7,392 nt of DNA from Chloroflexota bacterium (lineage in GTDB: Bacteria; Chloroflexota; Anaerolineae; B4-G1; DUEL01), in contig JAGHZG010000071.1 in NCBI GenBank assembly GCA_017743275.1, positions 1 to 7,392 on the forward strand, read 5' to 3'. The notes beneath the pieces are model-generated. The model was given only the letters and a program-made list of their open reading frames with translations. It made no database searches and was not told the origin of the DNA. Made by a program: the position numbers and the translations under genes. Shown in pieces: positions 5,296 to 7,392 of this stretch; the first letter of the stretch is position 1; each line of letters opens with the position of its first letter.

Positions 5296-7392
5296 TCAAC
5301 TGACTTCTCCTTCACCGGAGGCCCAGAGGTCCGCGACCCGCCGGGCCAGCAGGCGGTGCTCCGGCTTCTGCAGGGCGGGGTCCGTCTCCAGAAGGCGCCC
5401 GGCGGCCTCCCGAACCCGCTCCAGGAGCCGCAGGTCGGCCAGGGATGCCATCTTCAGGTCGGGCAGGCCGGATTGACGGGTGCCCAGGAACTCCCCCGGC
5501 CCCCGCAGTTCCAGGTCCTTCTGGGCCAGGACGAAGCCGTCGGTGGTGGATTCTACGGCCCGCAGCCGCTCCTCCGCCTCGGCGGAGGCGGATTCGGCCA
5601 CCAGCAGGCAGTAGGAGGGATGCTCGCCCCGGCCGACCCGGCCCCGGAACTGGTGGAGTTGGGCCAGGCCGAACCGTTCGGCCCCCTCCACCAGCATCAC
5701 CGTGGCGTTGGGGACGTCAATCCCCACCTCCACCACCGACGTCGCCACCAGGATGTCCAGTTCCCCCCGGGCGAAGGCGGACATCACGGCGTCCTTCTCC
5801 TCGCCCTTCATCCGCCCGTGCAGGAGGCCCAGGCGCAGGTCGGGGAAGACGTCCCGCCGCAGCCGTTCGTACTCCTCCACGGCGGCCTTCGCCTCAATCT
5901 TCTCCGATTCCTCCACCAGCGGGCAGATGATGAAGGCCTGGCGCCCTTTAGCGACCTGGCTGCGGACGAAGGCGTAGGCCCGCTCCCGCTCCCGGGGCAT
6001 AATGACCCGCGTCGTGATGGGCTGGCGGCCCGGCGGCATCTCATCTATCACCGAGACGTCCAGATGGCCCCAGATGGTCAACTGGAGGGAACGGGGGATG
6101 GGCGTGGCGGTCATCACCAGCAGGTGGGGGTTGTAGCCCTTCTGCCGCAGCGCCGCCCGCTGACGGACCCCGAAGCGGTGCTGTTCGTCAATGACTACCA
6201 GGGCCAGGTTCTGGAAGTTGACCGACTCCTGGATGAGCGCGTGGGTGCCCACGGCGACGTCCACGGAGCCGTCGGCCAGGCCCGCGTAGATGGCCTCCCG
6301 CTCCGCACCGGTCACGCTGCCCGTGAGCAGGCGGACCTGGATGGGCCGGCCCGGGAAGCGGGCGAACAGGGCGGAGAGGGTCCGGTAGTGCTGTTCGGCC
6401 AGAATCTCCGTGGGAGCCATCATGGCCGCCTGAGCCCCCGCCGCCACTGCCAGGGCCATGGCGACCGCCGCCACCACCGTCTTGCCCGAACCGACGTCGC
6501 CCTGGAGGAGACGGTTCATCGGGTGGGGGGAGGAGAGGTCCGCCACAATGTGCTCCAGCGCCCGCCGCTGGGCCCCCGTCAGCGAGAAGGGGAGGCTCTG
6601 GAGCAGGGCCTCCAGCATGGACGGGTCCACCGGCAGTTGGCGCCCGGGCGCGGAGCGCCAGAGTTGCCGCTGGCGCAGGATGCCGATCTGGAAGACGAAG
6701 AGTTCGTCAAAAGCCAGCCGGTAGCGGGCCTTCTCCAGAGCCTTCCGGTCATCGGGAAAATGGGCCTGCCGCAGGGCGGTCCCCAGGTCCACCAGACCGT
6801 ACTCCTCCCGCAGGGACGGCGGCAGGTGGTCCGGCAGGCGCGGCGCCCAGTACTCCACCGTCCGATGGACCATTTGCCGCAGCCATTTGGCGTTGATACC
6901 CTCGGTTAGGGGGTAGACGGGGACCAGCCGCCCGGTGTGGAGGAGTTCCGGCTGGAGGGGCTCCCATTCCGGAGAAGTGAAGCAGAGATGGCCCAGGTAC
7001 TCGTCCACCCGTCCGCTGATGACGATTTGCTGACCGGGCCGGATCCGTTCGCTCAGGAAGGGCTGGTTGAACCATGTGGCCTCAATGAAGCCGGTGCCGT
7101 CGGTCAGGATGGCCTTGAAGATGGGCATCCCGCCGCGGCTCTCCCGCGTCCCGGCCTCCCAGACGCGGGCGATGATGGTGACCTCCTCCCCGTACTCCAG
7201 CCGGTTGATGGGCTTGAGGCTGGAGTAGTCGTCGTAGCGACGGGGGAAGAAGTAGAGGACGTCCCGGATGGTGCGAAGGCCCAGGCGGGCCAGCCGCTCG
7301 GCCTGTTTGGCCCCTACGCCCCGGATGGCGGTGAGAGGGGCCTTCAGGCCCGGCGGCTCCTCGGTCGCCGGAGGCGGGGGACGGCGGACGGC
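5296..7392 (-). CDS. recG: ATP-dependent DNA helicase RecG (5' end outside window)
   Basis: RecG is a superfamily 2 helicase that reverses stalled replication forks and branch-migrates Holliday junctions. The frame is open from the right edge to a TGA at 5298-5296, giving 698 residues with no start in the window. Visible in order (fragment numbering): a proline-rich stretch at 5-15; the wedge/OB region from about 20, with GVG at 25-27 followed by a PRRYDDYS segment; Walker A GDVGSGKT ending near 304-305; the RecG-type DEQHRFG box from D402; TATPIPRS; HGRMKGEEK; and the motif V/VI block VEVGIDVPNA through QFRGRVGRG. The C-terminal segment has the RGPGEFLGTRQSG signature. E. coli RecG begins almost directly at the wedge, so the proline-rich part implies an N-terminal extension upstream. 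An internal ATG at 7128 is not the start because RecG sequence continues before it. coaD follows 38 nt downstream. Confidence 0.97.
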   Translation of the reverse strand, partial: AVRRPPPPATEEPPGLKAPLTAIRGVGAKQAERLARLGLRTIRDVLYFFPRRYDDYSSLKPINRLEYGEEVTIIARVWEAGTRESRGGMPIFKAILTDGTGFIEATWFNQPFLSERIRPGQQIVISGRVDEYLGHLCFTSPEWEPLQPELLHTGRLVPVYPLTEGINAKWLRQMVHRTVEYWAPRLPDHLPPSLREEYGLVDLGTALRQAHFPDDRKALEKARYRLAFDELFVFQIGILRQRQLWRSAPGRQLPVDPSMLEALLQSLPFSLTGAQRRALEHIVADLSSPHPMNRLLQGDVGSGKTVVAAVAMALAVAAGAQAAMMAPTEILAEQHYRTLSALFARFPGRPIQVRLLTGSVTGAEREAIYAGLADGSVDVAVGTHALIQESVNFQNLALVVIDEQHRFGVRQRAALRQKGYNPHLLVMTATPIPRSLQLTIWGHLDVSVIDEMPPGRQPITTRVIMPRERERAYAFVRSQVAKGRQAFIICPLVEESEKIEAKAAVEEYERLRRDVFPDLRLGLLHGRMKGEEKDAVMSAFARGELDILVATSVVEVGIDVPNATVMLVEGAERFGLAQLHQFRGRVGRGEHPSYCLLVAESASAEAEERLRAVESTTDGFVLAQKDLELRGPGEFLGTRQSGLPDLKMASLADLRLLERVREAAGRLLETDPALQKPEHRLLARRVADLWASGEGEVS

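Noticed and set aside
5258..5299. TTG start for coaD at 5299
   Set aside because: It overlaps the recG stop and adds 14 residues not found in the family, whereas the ATG at 5257 has AAGGAG at ideal distance.
2654..5476. 940-codon open frame on the plus strand
   Set aside because: It runs antisense through five clear genes and both heptamer arrays, with no family resemblance.
5573..5592. 8-bp inverted repeat with 4-nt loop inside recG
   Set aside because: It lies in well-conserved coding sequence (an Ala/Glu-rich stretch) and is expected by chance at this GC content.
5182..6909. 575-codon open frame on the plus strand
   Set aside because: Antisense shadow of recG and the start of coaD.

Overview
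The window is a GC-rich bacterial chromosome segment with every recognisable gene on the minus strand, so it reads from right to left. The gene set and order suggest a member of the Chloroflexota, possibly Anaerolineae-like: recG, then coaD, then a SepIVA/DivIVA-like coiled-coil gene, a proline-rich extension before the RecG wedge domain, a GlyA-GcvT fusion, and short heptamer tandem repeats between genes. The phylum is an inference; there is no rRNA or other marker here.

Layout in transcription order: (1) the 3' part of recG, cut by the right edge (7392-5296); (2) coaD (5257-4733); (3) a perfect 19-bp palindrome (4725-4685); (4) a coiled-coil protein gene (4660-4199); (5) a short heptamer repeat (4219-4185) that supplies the stop of the gene before it and the Shine-Dalgarno sequence of the gene after it; (6) an SbcD/Mre11-type nuclease gene (4186-2963); (7) a longer heptamer array (2976-2900), again supplying a stop codon and lying just before a start; (8) a small DUF3343 gene (2892-2677); (9) an AT-rich element bounded by inverted repeats (2667-2571); (10) a long gene reading out of the left edge (2554-1) that joins serine hydroxymethyltransferase (GlyA) to the glycine-cleavage T-protein (GcvT). 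Spacing is tight from recG to the DUF3343 gene, consistent with an operon; whether glyA-gcvT shares that transcript is unclear because of the AT-rich element.

Functionally there are three themes: DNA repair (RecG branch migration, SbcD-like nuclease), cofactor and cell-envelope housekeeping (CoaD for coenzyme A, the coiled-coil protein probably linked to growth or division), and one-carbon metabolism (the GlyA-GcvT fusion, which would put both enzymes handling 5,10-methylene-tetrahydrofolate on one chain).

The most unusual items are two. First, the segment between the GlyA and GcvT parts of the fusion aligns to the GcvT part itself (16 of 40 positions identical without gaps, then 14 of 30), so it looks like a duplicated and degenerate GcvT-fold domain lacking the usual functional motifs. 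Second, the 7-nt repeat places TAG in all three minus-strand frames every three units and carries GGGAG, so it can act as a stop-and-restart cassette between operon genes. No tRNA, rRNA, CRISPR array, transposase or riboswitch was seen, and no gene-free stretch exceeds 300 bases.
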